Origin: CBDFKY01 sp965248995
Lineage (GTDB): Bacteria; Pseudomonadota; Alphaproteobacteria; Rickettsiales; UBA998
Direction of reading: 5' to 3'
DNA length: 64,000 nt
Assembly: GCA_965248995.1 (NCBI GenBank)
Contig: CBDFKY010000006.1
Coordinates: 186,001 to 250,000, forward strand
This document shows positions 55,996 through 64,000 of this stretch, piece after piece (the stretch's first letter is position 1; each line of letters begins with the position of its first letter). Position numbers and translations under genes: made by a program. The notes below the pieces were generated by a model, which ran no database searches, was not told where the DNA came from, and was given only the letters and a program-made list of their open reading frames with translations.

Positions 55996-56619
55996 GTGGA
56001 AGAACCGCCCGCCCCTGTCATGCTCTCGGCGCTGCAACATTATGCCTATTGTCCACGGCAATGTGCACTGATCCACGCTGAACAGCAATTTGCCGAAAAC
56101 CTTTCTACCCAACGCGGCAATGCTGTCCATGCCTTGGTCGATACGCCTGAAAGCGTCGTCGAAAAAGGGGTGCGGATGGATCGCGCATTACCGATCTATT
56201 CGCATATCCACGGTCTGGTAGGGAAAGCGGATGTAGTGGAGTGGCATGGCCCAACGCCTTATCCTGTGGAATATAAACACGGGGCGCGTAAAGAGCGCCG
56301 GGCCGATGACCTGCAACTTGCCGCGCAAGCCCTTTGCCTGGAGGAAATGACAGGGCAGGCTGTGCCATTCGGCGCAATCTATCATTATAAGTCCCGCCGC
56401 CGTCGGGTGGTGGAAATAACCGATACGCTACGGACGGAAGTTCTGGAAACAGCGAAAGCAGTGCGCATTATGCTGGTGCAACCGCATCTGCCGCCTCCCG
56501 TCAATGACAGCCGCTGCGATGATTGCTCGCTGCATGAGATCTGCCAACCCGAAGCGGTGGGGAACCAAAATGCAGTAACCCGTGAACTGGCAACACTTTT
56601 TTCCACGGAAGATGGATAG
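55996..56619 (+). CDS. cas4: Cas4 (RecB-like, Fe-S exonuclease)
   Basis: 207 residues from a GTG at 55996; an ATG eight codons later (56020) is possible. The first cluster Cys is in YCPRQCALIHAEQQF, the nuclease strand in YPVEYKHGARKERRADDLQLAAQALCLEEM, and the last three cysteines in SRCDDCSLHEIC. In type I-C, Cas4 trims and PAM-selects prespacers together with Cas1-Cas2. It lies 17 bp after cas7c. Confidence 0.93.
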   Translation: MEEPPAPVMLSALQHYAYCPRQCALIHAEQQFAENLSTQRGNAVHALVDTPESVVEKGVRMDRALPIYSHIHGLVGKADVVEWHGPTPYPVEYKHGARKERRADDLQLAAQALCLEEMTGQAVPFGAIYHYKSRRRRVVEITDTLRTEVLETAKAVRIMLVQPHLPPPVNDSRCDDCSLHEICQPEAVGNQNAVTRELATLFSTEDG

Positions 56620-56622
56620 TCT

Positions 56623-57657
56623 ATGCCCCATTCCCTCCTCAACACACTTTATGTCACCACGCCTGGCAGCTATCTTCGCTTGGAGCAGGATACGGTCTGC
56701 GTGGAAATCGAGCGGGAAACGCGGCTGAAAGTCCCCTTGCTTCACCTCTCCAGCATCGTGACGCTTGGAGAAAGCAGTCTTTCCAGTCCACTGCTTCAGC
56801 ATTGCATGGAAAAAGGTATTTCCGTCAGCCTGCATGACCGTAATGGACGGTTCAAGGCAAGGGTGGAAGGGCCGATGAGTGGCAACATACTCTTACGGCT
56901 CGCGCAATATCATGCGTCTCCTGACATGCAGATGATGACCGCCCGCAACTGTATCGCGGGGAAAATCCGCAACAGCCGCCATGTGCTGCTCCGGGCGGCG
57001 CGTGATAGCGTGGATGAGGCGGCGTCCGTCCCCTTGCAGGCAGCCGCCGCAACCCTCGCCGCCAATCTTAAAACGTTGGAGGCGGTGGAGACAATGGACG
57101 CGTTGCGAGGGAGGGAGGGAGATGCGGCGCGACATTATTTTACCGCGCTCGCCTGGTGTATTCGACCCGATGGGCGTTCCACCTTTACTATGAACGGGCG
57201 GTCCCGCCGTCCCCCGCTTGATCCCATGAATGCATTGCTTTCGTTCTTGTACGCCCTGCTCGCGCATGATTGTCGCTCTGCGTTAGAAGCGGTCGGGCTA
57301 GACCCGCAATTTGGCTATTTGCATGTGCCGCGTCCCGGGCGCGCATCGCTGGCTCTGGATTTAATGGAGGAATTCCGACCGATTCTTGCCGACAGGCTGG
57401 CGCTGACATTAATCAATCGCCAGCAGCTGCAGGCAAAAGATTTTAATATTCGCATAGGGGGTGCGGTGGAAATGTCCGATGCCGCCCGTAAAATGTTGGT
57501 CGTGGCCTATCAGGAGCGAAAAAAGGAAGAAATACTCCATCCTATCACCGGCCACAAAACTCCCATTGGCCTGTTGCCGCATGTTCAGGCCCGATTGCTT
57601 GCGCGCACGTTAAGGGGTGATTTACCTGCCTATCCTCCCTATATCATGAAGGGCTGA
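56623..57657 (+). CDS. cas1: Cas1, adaptation integrase (type I-C)
   Basis: 344 residues. The N-terminal domain starts LLNTLYVTTPGSYLRLEQDTV and the catalytic helical domain has AVGLDPQFGYLHVPRPGRASLALDLMEEFRP, with the metal-binding His and Glu/Asp. Cas1-Cas2 insert new spacers at the leader end of the array. Stop and start of the flanking genes are 3 and 4 bp away. Confidence 0.95.
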   Translation: MPHSLLNTLYVTTPGSYLRLEQDTVCVEIERETRLKVPLLHLSSIVTLGESSLSSPLLQHCMEKGISVSLHDRNGRFKARVEGPMSGNILLRLAQYHASPDMQMMTARNCIAGKIRNSRHVLLRAARDSVDEAASVPLQAAAATLAANLKTLEAVETMDALRGREGDAARHYFTALAWCIRPDGRSTFTMNGRSRRPPLDPMNALLSFLYALLAHDCRSALEAVGLDPQFGYLHVPRPGRASLALDLMEEFRPILADRLALTLINRQQLQAKDFNIRIGGAVEMSDAARKMLVVAYQERKKEEILHPITGHKTPIGLLPHVQARLLARTLRGDLPAYPPYIMKG

Positions 57658-57661
57658 TTTT

Positions 57662-57961
57662 ATGTATTCATGGTGGTTACTGGTGAGCTACGATGTGAAT
57701 ACAGAGGATACAGCAGGCCGGAGGCGTTTGCGGAAAGTGGCAAAACGCTGCGAAGCACATGGGCAACGGGTGCAAAAATCCGTATTTGAATGTCGCTTAA
57801 CCCAGATGCAGCTCGAAGCGTTCGAACAGGAGTTACTGGGGATAATCGATGAAGCAAAAGACAATCTGCGCATTTACCGCCTGAGCGAAACCGCTAATTG
57901 GGTGGTGAAAGAATATGGGTGTTTCCGAAGTCTGGACTTTGATGCGCCGCTGGTGATATAA
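57662..57961 (+). CDS. cas2: Cas2, adaptation subunit (type I-C)
   Basis: 99 residues. It has WWLLVSYDVNTEDTAGRRRLRKVAKRCEAHGQRVQKSVFEC, with the conserved Asp of the ferredoxin-like fold near residue 11, and QLEAFEQELLGIIDEAKDNLRIYRL. It is the last cas gene; the array begins 185 bp downstream. Confidence 0.94.
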   Translation: MYSWWLLVSYDVNTEDTAGRRRLRKVAKRCEAHGQRVQKSVFECRLTQMQLEAFEQELLGIIDEAKDNLRIYRLSETANWVVKEYGCFRSLDFDAPLVI

Positions 57962-58146
57962 TACAGCATGCGCGAACCTGAAGCGGCCGTCAAAAGTGGC
58001 AGGGTTTCGCGCACGGAACAACCTTTTGTAACGAAACTTTTTTTATCAAAAGAACTGATGGAAAACATTCTGTATGAGTATGAGGTTTTTTCGTTCGCGC
58101 AAACATCGCTATTTGCCCTGTAGAATGAATATGTTAGATGCAAAGG
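57962..58146 (+). promoter_or_regulatory. CRISPR leader
   Basis: The gap between cas2 and the first repeat contains AT-rich parts (CGAAACTTTTTTTATCAAAAG) and a possible -10 box TAGAAT at 58121-58126. The repeats next to it are identical to each other while those at the far end are mutated, so this is the leader side where new spacers enter. Confidence 0.65.
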
Positions 58147-59264
58147 GTATCGGCTCTCCTCAGGGAGAGCCGTGGATTGAAACATTTCTGCGGCGCTGGA
58201 GGATAACGCCTACATTGACGTATCGGCTCTCCTCAGGGAGAGCCGTGGATTGAAACAAAAGATGGCTTATATGCTCAAAACTGGCGTTCAGTATCGGCTC
58301 TCCTCAGGGAGAGCCGTGGATTGAAACGCACTTAGCCATAGCTTCGCCATTATCTATTGCCAGCCGTATCGGCTCTCCTCAGGGAGAGCCGTGGATTGAA
58401 ACAATGCAAGAGGAAAACATTGATTCCTATACGCAAGTATCGGCTCTCCTCAGGGAGAGCCGTGGATTGAAACAACGGAAGAGGAAAACATTGATTCCTA
58501 TACGCAAGACGTATCGGCTCTCCTCAGGGAGAGCCGTGGATTGAAACGCGCAAATGTGCAGCTACGGTAAGCGGTTTGAACGTATCGGCTCTCCTCAGGG
58601 AGAGCCGTGGATTGAAACCTCAATACGGTCGAACATCCAATAGCTGACTTGGTGGTATCGGCTCTCCTCAGGGAGAGCCGTGGATTGAAACTCCTTTTTA
58701 ACTATAAATTGCTCTTCTACTTTAGTATCGGCTCTCCTCAGGGAGAGCCGTGGATTGAAACAGGATAGAAAGCTCCTTATTGACGGTAGCGTTGGTATCG
58801 GCTCTCCTCAGGGAGAGCCGTGGATTGAAACAAAGAGTAAGGGTCTTCCTGCCATACCCAAATAAGTATCGGCTCTCCTCAGGGAGAGCCGTGGATTGAA
58901 ACATGGATAGCGAGTGAATACTGGGCGATTGAAGCGGGTATCGGCTCTCCTCAGGGAGAGCCGTGGATTGAAACATCAATGAGCCAGCGCATCGGTGCGC
59001 CTTTGACTAGTATCGGCTCTCCTCAGGGAGAGCCGTGGATTGAAACAAGCCGCATCTGGTCAACGTGGATAATTTCATATGGTATCGACTCTCCTCAGGG
59101 AGAGCCGTGGATTGAAACCTCTTGGGCCTTTTGTTGCTCTTTAGCTTGCTTTTGGTATCGGCTCTCCTCAGGGGGAGCCGTGGATTGAAACGCCTCTTAC
59201 ATGGCGATGTCCGGTGCATCCCTGCCCGTATCGGCTCTCCTCAAGGGGAGCCGTGGATTGAAAC
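58147..59264 (+). CRISPR. CRISPR array, type I-C, 16 repeats and 15 complete spacers
   Basis: Repeats of 37 bp begin at 58147, 58220, 58291, 58366, 58437, 58511, 58582, 58655, 58725, 58795, 58866, 58938, 59010, 59082, 59155 and 59228. Each starts GTATCGGCTCTCC, carries a stem CGGCTCTCC/GGGAGAGCCG and ends GTGGATTGAAAC. Spacers are 33-38 bp. The first 13 repeats are identical; the last three carry changes (a GACTC variant, then altered stem bases). After a final 33-bp spacer-like stretch, only GTATCGG remains at 59298-59304. Spacers 4 (58403-58436) and 5 (58474-58510) are almost the same sequence. Confidence 0.97.
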
Positions 59265-59377
59265 ATGGCCCTGACAATGCGCTAAAAATCTTCAAAGGTA
59301 TCGGTCCGACTCGCTTTTTGTGTTTGCGCCGCTGTCGATAGAAAAAAATGATGAGAACTAACTGATTATCCGAATTG

Positions 59378-60589
59378 TTAGCCTTTCTCCTCCACATAAT
59401 CTCCCCACCATTGCATCATTATCACCCGTTCAGGCAGGTATTCCGCATGGTTATAGGCGGCGCGGATTTGGTCACGTTCACAATGAGCAAGCTGCCGCTC
59501 AATCACATCTGAACGGAAGCCGTTTTCATTTAGGATAGTGGAAGCGGTAGCACGGAAGCCGTGCCCCGTGGTTTTGCCTTTATATCCCATCACTTCAATA
59601 GCGCGTAAAAAAGTGTTTTCACTCATCACTTTATGAGGGCTTTTCTGTGACGGGAACATCAACCCATGACCATAATGCCCCGTAACCGGGTGCAGTTCTT
59701 TCAGGATCGCTACACTCTGCTTACATAACGGCACAATATGCGGGTCTTTCATTTTCATGCGCTCTGCGGGTATGCGCCATTGCGCTTTGTCAAAGTCGAT
59801 TTCTTCCCACTTCGCACCGCGTATCTCACCGCTACGTACGAAGGTGAGGATCATCAACTGGAAAGCAAGGCGGGTGAGGGTGTTACCCCCGAAATCCACA
59901 TCATAGCGACTGAGTTTTTTCAGAAAGGCAGGTAATTCACTTTCTTGTAAATGCGTGTAATGTTTGCTCTGCACGGGCTGTAATGCGCCTTTGAGATTCA
60001 CGGTCAAGTCATAGTCCGCCCTGCCTGTTGCTACTGCATACCGCATAATTTGTCCGCAATGCTGCAACATGCGGTGGGCAAGGTCACGCTTGCCGTCATT
60101 TTCCAGTGTCCTGATTGCGTCCAGCAATTCCACCGTTTTAAGTTCCTTGATCGGGCGCTTGCCAATTTTTCTAAAGATATTGACCTCCAGCCGCTTCAAT
60201 ATCGTTTCTGCATGGTCTGGCTTCCATGTATGCGCTTTCTGGCTATGCCATTCCCGCCCGATGGTTTCAAAGTTATTCTCATAATTCGTGCGCAGTTCAA
60301 TTTTTGCCAGCTTCTTTTCCGTACTGGGGTCTCTTCCCTCTGCAATCAACTTTTTGGCTTCATCACGCTTTTGTCGTGCCTCTGCGAGTGAAACGAGCGG
60401 ATATGTTCCAATGGCGAGGGTCTTTTGCCTCCCTACAATACGGTAGTTCATACGCCAGTATTTACCGCTCTCTATAAGGTGAAGATATAACCCGCCGCCG
60501 TCTGTGAGTTTATTGCCTTCACCGTCTGGCTGGTACTTGGCATTCTTGCATTGTGTGTTGGTCAGGCTCATTTGTTGGTATATTTCCAT
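59378..60589 (-). CDS. Tyrosine-type site-specific integrase
   Basis: 403 residues. An N-terminal DUF4102-like part (KLTDGGGLYLHLIESGKYWRMNYRI, LAIGTYPLVSLAEARQKRDEAKKL) is followed by a SAM-like core-binding domain (EWHSQKAHTWKPDHAETILKRL). The catalytic domain has Arg in ILTFVRSGEIRGAKWEEIDF, the TGHGFRATASTILNE box and LAHCERDQIRAAYNHAEY with the Tyr. Its upstream end lies next to the tRNA-Glu 3' end, as for P4-type integrases that use tRNA genes. Probably mobilised the CRISPR-Cas island (inference). ATG at 60571 is an alternative start. Confidence 0.92.
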   Translation of the reverse strand: MEIYQQMSLTNTQCKNAKYQPDGEGNKLTDGGGLYLHLIESGKYWRMNYRIVGRQKTLAIGTYPLVSLAEARQKRDEAKKLIAEGRDPSTEKKLAKIELRTNYENNFETIGREWHSQKAHTWKPDHAETILKRLEVNIFRKIGKRPIKELKTVELLDAIRTLENDGKRDLAHRMLQHCGQIMRYAVATGRADYDLTVNLKGALQPVQSKHYTHLQESELPAFLKKLSRYDVDFGGNTLTRLAFQLMILTFVRSGEIRGAKWEEIDFDKAQWRIPAERMKMKDPHIVPLCKQSVAILKELHPVTGHYGHGLMFPSQKSPHKVMSENTFLRAIEVMGYKGKTTGHGFRATASTILNENGFRSDVIERQLAHCERDQIRAAYNHAEYLPERVIMMQWWGDYVEEKG

Positions 60590-60623
60590 GTTGTTTCAGA
60601 TGTACCAACAAAAAATACCAACA
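60573..60623. repeat. Repeated TACCAACA motifs in the integrase promoter region
   Basis: TGTTGGTAT (60573-60581), TACCAACA (60603-60610) and ATACCAACA (60615-60623) are copies of one motif in both orientations around the integrase start. They may be arm-type binding sites or an operator for the integrase or an excisionase. Confidence 0.5.
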
Positions 60624-60735
60624 GATTTTCTGGATGCGGTTGGTCTGTGTTGCACTTCCTTGGACAGCTTATGCCACGAACACCGCAGAAAGTCTAAATT
60701 TTTTGGATTGCACTGGACACAGTTATCCAGCGCTC

Positions 60736-60810
60736 TGGTGACCCCTACGGGATTCGAACCCGTATTGCCGCCGTGAAAGGGCGGTGTCCTAACCATTAGA
60801 CGAAGGGGCC
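60736..60810 (-). tRNA. tRNA-Glu (anticodon TTC)
   Basis: Minus strand: acceptor GGCCCCT, D-arm TCTAATGGTTAGGA, anticodon loop CTTTCAC (anticodon TTC), T-arm GGGTTCGAATCCC and acceptor AGGGGTC then A. CCA is encoded at 60738-60736. Cloverleaf parts all pair. The 3' end faces the integrase, so it is the likely attachment site; a duplicated 3' end at the far side of the island was not found by eye. Confidence 0.95.
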
Positions 60811-60922
60811 TTTTCAGGCAGGGACGCACTATCGAAAAAAACGCTCATAAAGTCAACCGGAAAGATGCGGCGGAGAAACAAAAAGGGTGACGATGGTGTT
60901 TCGCTCGTCTAGGTTTCGGACC

Positions 60923-61744
60923 ATGTCCGAGCTTCGCACCGCTATCATCATTCCCGCCCGTTATGGTTCGTCGCGCCTCCCCGGCAAGCCGCTGGTAAGG
61001 ATTGCGGGGGAAACGATGTTGTCGCGCGTGGTGGCGATCGCCCGCGCAGCGGCGAGAGAGGTGGCGGCGGTAAGCGTACATGTCGCCACTGACGATGCAC
61101 GGATCGCAGCGCATTGCGCAGAGATAGGGATTCCGGCGTTGATGACCGCTCCTGAGGCGCAGAGCGGTACCGACCGCGTGGCGGAGGCGGTGCGGGCCCT
61201 ACCGGAAACGCCGGATTTCATCCTGAACCTGCAGGGGGATGCGCCTCTGACCCCACCCGCCTTTCTCACCGCGATGATCCACGCCTTCACCGCCGATCCC
61301 TGCGACGTCATTACTCCGGTGACGCAGCTTTCTTGGCCGGAACTGGATGAGTTGAGAGAACAGAAGCGCATCACCCCCCATAGCGGCACCACGGCGGTAT
61401 TTGATGCGGCTACCGGCAGGGCGCTATGGTTCAGCAAGCAGATCATCCCGGCCATCCGCAAGGAGGAGGAAGCGCGGATGCACTCCCCGCTCGCACCGGT
61501 CTACCGCCATATCGGCCTGTACGGTTACAGCCGTGACATGCTGATGACGTACTCTTCCCTGCCGGAGGGAACCTATGAGCGGCTGGAGGGGCTGGAGCAG
61601 CTGCGCGTGCTGGAGCGTGGTTACCATATGCGCTGCGTACCCGTCTCCTATGATGGCCGCCCGAGCATGTCGGGCGTGGACAGCCCCGAGGACGTGGCCC
61701 GCGCGCAGGCGCTGCTGAAACATTTTTCCCCTTCCGGGGGGTAG
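60923..61744 (+). CDS. kdsB: 3-deoxy-manno-octulosonate cytidylyltransferase
   Basis: 273 residues from the ATG at 60923. The N-terminus IIIPARYGSSRLPGKPLVRIAGETML is the CTP-binding signature. VHVATDDARIAAHC, TAPEAQSGTDRVAEA and NLQGDAPL follow; QGD is the metal-binding motif. It activates Kdo as CMP-Kdo for lipopolysaccharide, so the organism makes LPS. It lies to the right of the tRNA-Glu, on the core side of the island junction. Confidence 0.92.
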   Translation: MSELRTAIIIPARYGSSRLPGKPLVRIAGETMLSRVVAIARAAAREVAAVSVHVATDDARIAAHCAEIGIPALMTAPEAQSGTDRVAEAVRALPETPDFILNLQGDAPLTPPAFLTAMIHAFTADPCDVITPVTQLSWPELDELREQKRITPHSGTTAVFDAATGRALWFSKQIIPAIRKEEEARMHSPLAPVYRHIGLYGYSRDMLMTYSSLPEGTYERLEGLEQLRVLERGYHMRCVPVSYDGRPSMSGVDSPEDVARAQALLKHFSPSGG

Positions 61745-61789
61745 AGGCCGTCTCTACAGCTTCTCTCATCTTTTTAAGAGGAGTTCACC

Positions 61790-63058
61790 ATGTCCCGTTC
61801 CAGCACCCCTACGCCATCTCGTTGGCTGCCGTCTTTCCTTAAAACACCTGCGCACAAGGCGGAGAGCAAATCCGTCCCCGCCTGGTATGCGGGCATGTCG
61901 GCGTACGTGACCCAGCCCGGCGCGGCGGTGTGGTCGGCGCGGGAATACCGCAAATTCGCGGAAGAAGCCTACCGCAAGAACGTGGTGGCGTATCAGGCGA
62001 TTTCCATGATTGCACGGGCGGTGGCGAGCCTCACCATCCTGACGTATGAGCAACTGCAGGACGGCAGCCGCATGGAAATGGACCGCCGTCATCCGCTGGC
62101 CGCGCTGATGGCCGCGCCGAATCCGCTGCAGGGCAAGGCGACGTTCATGGAATCGCTGGTCAGTTATTACCTGCTGGCCGGCAACGCGTACGTTCAGGCC
62201 GTCGGCGTGGCGGGTGAAGCGCCGCGGGAACTGCATCTGCTGCGTCCGGACCGTATCAAGGTGATTACGGGGCTGCGCGGCATTCCCATGGGATATCAGT
62301 ACACGGTCGACGAGCGCAGCACCAGTTTCCCGATGGACCCGGTCTACGGCATGTCGCGCATCCTGCATCTCAAGCATTTCAATCCGTTGAATGACTGGGA
62401 CGGCATGGCGCCGATGGAAGCGGCGGCCTACAGCATCGACCAGCATAACCAGGCGGCGGTATGGAACCAGGCGCTGCTGCAGAACGGCGCGCGACCCAGC
62501 GGCGCGCTGGTGATGAAACTCGGCGAACATGGCGGCGGGCGGCTGACGGAGGAGCAGTATTACCGTCTGAAACAGCAGGTGGACGAGCAGTTCAGCGGGG
62601 CGGGCAACGCGGGCCGTCCTCTGCTGCTGGAAGGCGGGCTGGAATGGAAGGAGATGAGCCTGACGCCGCGGGACATGGATTTCCTTAACATCAAACATTC
62701 CGCGGCGCGGGACATCGCGCTGGCGTTCGGCGTGCCACCGCAATTGCTGGGTATTCCGGGGGACAATACCTATTCCAACCTCGCGGAAGCGCGCCTCAGC
62801 CTGTGGGAGCAGACCATCCTGCCTCTGGCATCAAAGATTCTGGAGGAACTGTCGCGCTGGCTGAACCCGCTGCTGGGCACGGGTGCGAGTCTGGAAGTGG
62901 ATCTGGACGCGGTCAGTGCGCTGGGGCCGAACCGGGAACGGTTATGGAATCAGGTGAAAGATGTTACATTTTTGAGCGACACGGAAAAGCGGGCGATTTT
63001 TGGATTTGAAAAACCGGAGCAAGTTAACACCAATTTTATTCGCAGGACGTTTATTTAA
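61790..63058 (+). CDS. HK97-type phage portal protein, gene-transfer-agent-like
   Basis: 422 residues. The fold shows as AYQAISMIARAVASLTILTYEQ, HPLAALMAAPNPLQGKATFMESLVSYYLLAGNAYV, ELHLLRPDRIKVI, HLKHFNPLNDWDGMAPMEAA and the DNTYSNLAEARLSLWEQTILPLASKI helix. Portal proteins form the dodecameric DNA gate of phage heads; alphaproteobacterial gene transfer agents carry one of this type. Terminase, protease and capsid genes do not follow: the next gene is a convergent RTX protein 4 bp away. AAGAGGAG precedes the ATG. A lone domesticated or remnant GTA gene. Confidence 0.88.
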   Translation: MSRSSTPTPSRWLPSFLKTPAHKAESKSVPAWYAGMSAYVTQPGAAVWSAREYRKFAEEAYRKNVVAYQAISMIARAVASLTILTYEQLQDGSRMEMDRRHPLAALMAAPNPLQGKATFMESLVSYYLLAGNAYVQAVGVAGEAPRELHLLRPDRIKVITGLRGIPMGYQYTVDERSTSFPMDPVYGMSRILHLKHFNPLNDWDGMAPMEAAAYSIDQHNQAAVWNQALLQNGARPSGALVMKLGEHGGGRLTEEQYYRLKQQVDEQFSGAGNAGRPLLLEGGLEWKEMSLTPRDMDFLNIKHSAARDIALAFGVPPQLLGIPGDNTYSNLAEARLSLWEQTILPLASKILEELSRWLNPLLGTGASLEVDLDAVSALGPNRERLWNQVKDVTFLSDTEKRAIFGFEKPEQVNTNFIRRTFI

Positions 63059-63062
63059 AAAA

Positions 63063-64000
63063 TTACCAGATGATGTCATTATCATGCAGTGTGCTGACGG
63101 CATCCCCGCTCAGGCGGAAAGCGAAGCCGTTCTGGTCGGAATAAGCGGTGGTTTCGTCTGCGGAAGCGGTATAAAAAAGACGCAATTCACCTTCGACTGT
63201 GTTGCCTCCACCATTATGGAAGGCGGTAAAAGTTAAAGCGGAAAGATCGATTTTGTCCTGTCCCGGCGTAAAGTCTGTGATGAGATCGGCCCCGGTGCCG
63301 AAACGCTGGCTATCCGCAGTGCTACCGAAATGGAAGATATTGTTGCCCGCGCCACCTGTGAGTGTGTCGCGCCCTGTCCCGCCGTCCAGTGTATCGTTCC
63401 CCGCGGCACCTGACATGGAATCATTTCCGCCAAGTCCGGAGATGAGTTCGTTGCTGGACGATCCGGTGATTGTGTCGTTGGCGGCGGTGCCGTTTACCAT
63501 AACTGCAGGCGGAGCGGGTGCAGCGGTGGCTTCCGCCAGCGCCTGAGCATACGTGGCGGCGGTGAAGGGGGTGGGGGCGGCACCCAACAAATCCGGCCAA
63601 GTAGTGTATAACCCTTGCAGGCGTACCCCATCATCCAGTTGTAGCCCGAAATCCCCTTGATGCCAGTTATGCAAGGTCGCTACCTTGTGCGTTCCATTGA
63701 AAATATCTATGGTGACCGAACCAGGAGTAAATTCGTCTTGATCGTTATATAATGTTTTCCAGCCTGCGCTCCCTTCTTGAAGGACGGCTTTATATCCAGC
63801 CCCAAGATTATTTTCTGGATTACCCAACGCTGCACCCTCGGCAAAAGAATAAAGCTGATTGGTTTCAATATTTAGGAGATAACCGTCAAAAAATGTATAT
63901 TCCATAATATGATCGTTTTTTGCCACTCCTTCCAGCAACTCGTTACCAATCACCAGGCGGCTGTTATGGCCGCCGCCGCTGATATCGACGAAGGCATCGG
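63063..64000 (-). CDS. RTX-type secreted protein, C-terminal part (continues past window edge)
   Basis: The frame is open to base 64000, so at least 312 residues are missing their N-terminus; the ATG at 63953 is internal. The visible part begins DAFVDISGGGHNS, has a domain of about 110 residues (YTFFDGYLLNIETNQLY, VATLHNWHQGDFGLQLDDG), an Ala/Pro-rich linker and two to three RTX nonapeptide blocks (NDTITGSSSNELISGLGGND, GNDTLDGGTGRDTLTGG). It ends with an M10-like C-terminal module (IFHFGSTADSQ, ITDFTPGQDKIDLSAL). Such ends direct type I secretion. The enzymatic part, if any, is outside. Confidence 0.82.
   Translation of the reverse strand, partial: DAFVDISGGGHNSRLVIGNELLEGVAKNDHIMEYTFFDGYLLNIETNQLYSFAEGAALGNPENNLGAGYKAVLQEGSAGWKTLYNDQDEFTPGSVTIDIFNGTHKVATLHNWHQGDFGLQLDDGVRLQGLYTTWPDLLGAAPTPFTAATYAQALAEATAAPAPPAVMVNGTAANDTITGSSSNELISGLGGNDSMSGAAGNDTLDGGTGRDTLTGGAGNNIFHFGSTADSQRFGTGADLITDFTPGQDKIDLSALTFTAFHNGGGNTVEGELRLFYTASADETTAYSDQNGFAFRLSGDAVSTLHDNDIIW

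Noticed and set aside
58722..59219. Open frames across the CRISPR array
   Set aside because: They only translate the repeats (the PEESRY-type string recurs) and are not genes.

Overview
The window looks like chromosome from an alphaproteobacterium whose genus I cannot name. The grounds are the purA-hisZ pairing, a 41-residue L36, a CTC-type L25, a lone portal protein of the gene-transfer-agent/HK97 type, a 6S-like RNA, and the overall gene style at roughly mid-50s GC. Most of it is housekeeping: folate (folK', folB), cell surface sugars (galU, kdsB, a glycosyltransferase), TCA cycle (sucA, gltA), cysK, purA, hisZ, lon, rarA, comM/yifB-like, hscB and ferredoxin (Fe-S), rplY-pth-thiD, rpmJ, dadA, adenosine kinase and pepF.

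Layout. 1-11.6 kb is almost wholly on the minus strand: folate genes, a nuclease-fold membrane protein, a glycosyltransferase, galU, three type IV prepilin-like proteins (one carrying an RCC1-like repeat domain), a family 4 uracil-DNA glycosylase and a ComM/YifB ATPase. At 11.8-15.1 kb there is a sensor histidine kinase, then a decayed stretch with a frameshifted IS5-type element (perfect 20-bp terminal inverted repeats) abutting a secreted-protein remnant. 15.2-22.2 kb holds sucA, a hydrolase, dadA, rpmJ and a diguanylate cyclase. 22.4-25.9 kb is a 1151-residue RTX calcium-binding repeat protein. 25.9-31 kb holds two large palindromes, a dead small secreted-protein gene, rplY-pth-thiD, adenosine kinase, a likely 6S RNA and an OmpA-like protein. 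31-48.8 kb is mostly core metabolism and proteostasis.

Accessory island, about 48.9-60.7 kb. A C-terminal fragment of a tyrosine recombinase is followed by a complete type I-C CRISPR-Cas locus (cas3, cas5c, cas8c, cas7c, cas4, cas1, cas2), a 16-repeat array, a full tyrosine integrase and a tRNA-Glu(TTC). The integrase lies next to the 3' end of the tRNA, the usual geometry for integration at a tRNA gene. kdsB, a lone portal protein and the end of another RTX protein close the window.

The most interesting signal is in the cas3-cas5c gap. A degenerate CRISPR-repeat-like unit ends in the same 12 bases as the real repeats. It is followed by a pseudo-spacer of about 32 nt and then a second hairpin. 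The first 16 nt of the pseudo-spacer match, 14 of 16, a site just upstream, with the only mismatches at positions 6 and 12. That site carries a 5' TTC (the type I-C PAM) and lies on the -35 side of a near-consensus promoter (TTGACG-17-TATTAA) pointing into cas5c-cas2. This is the architecture expected of a Cas-regulating, crRNA-like RNA that would let the effector complex repress its own operon. It is an inference from sequence, but a specific and testable one.
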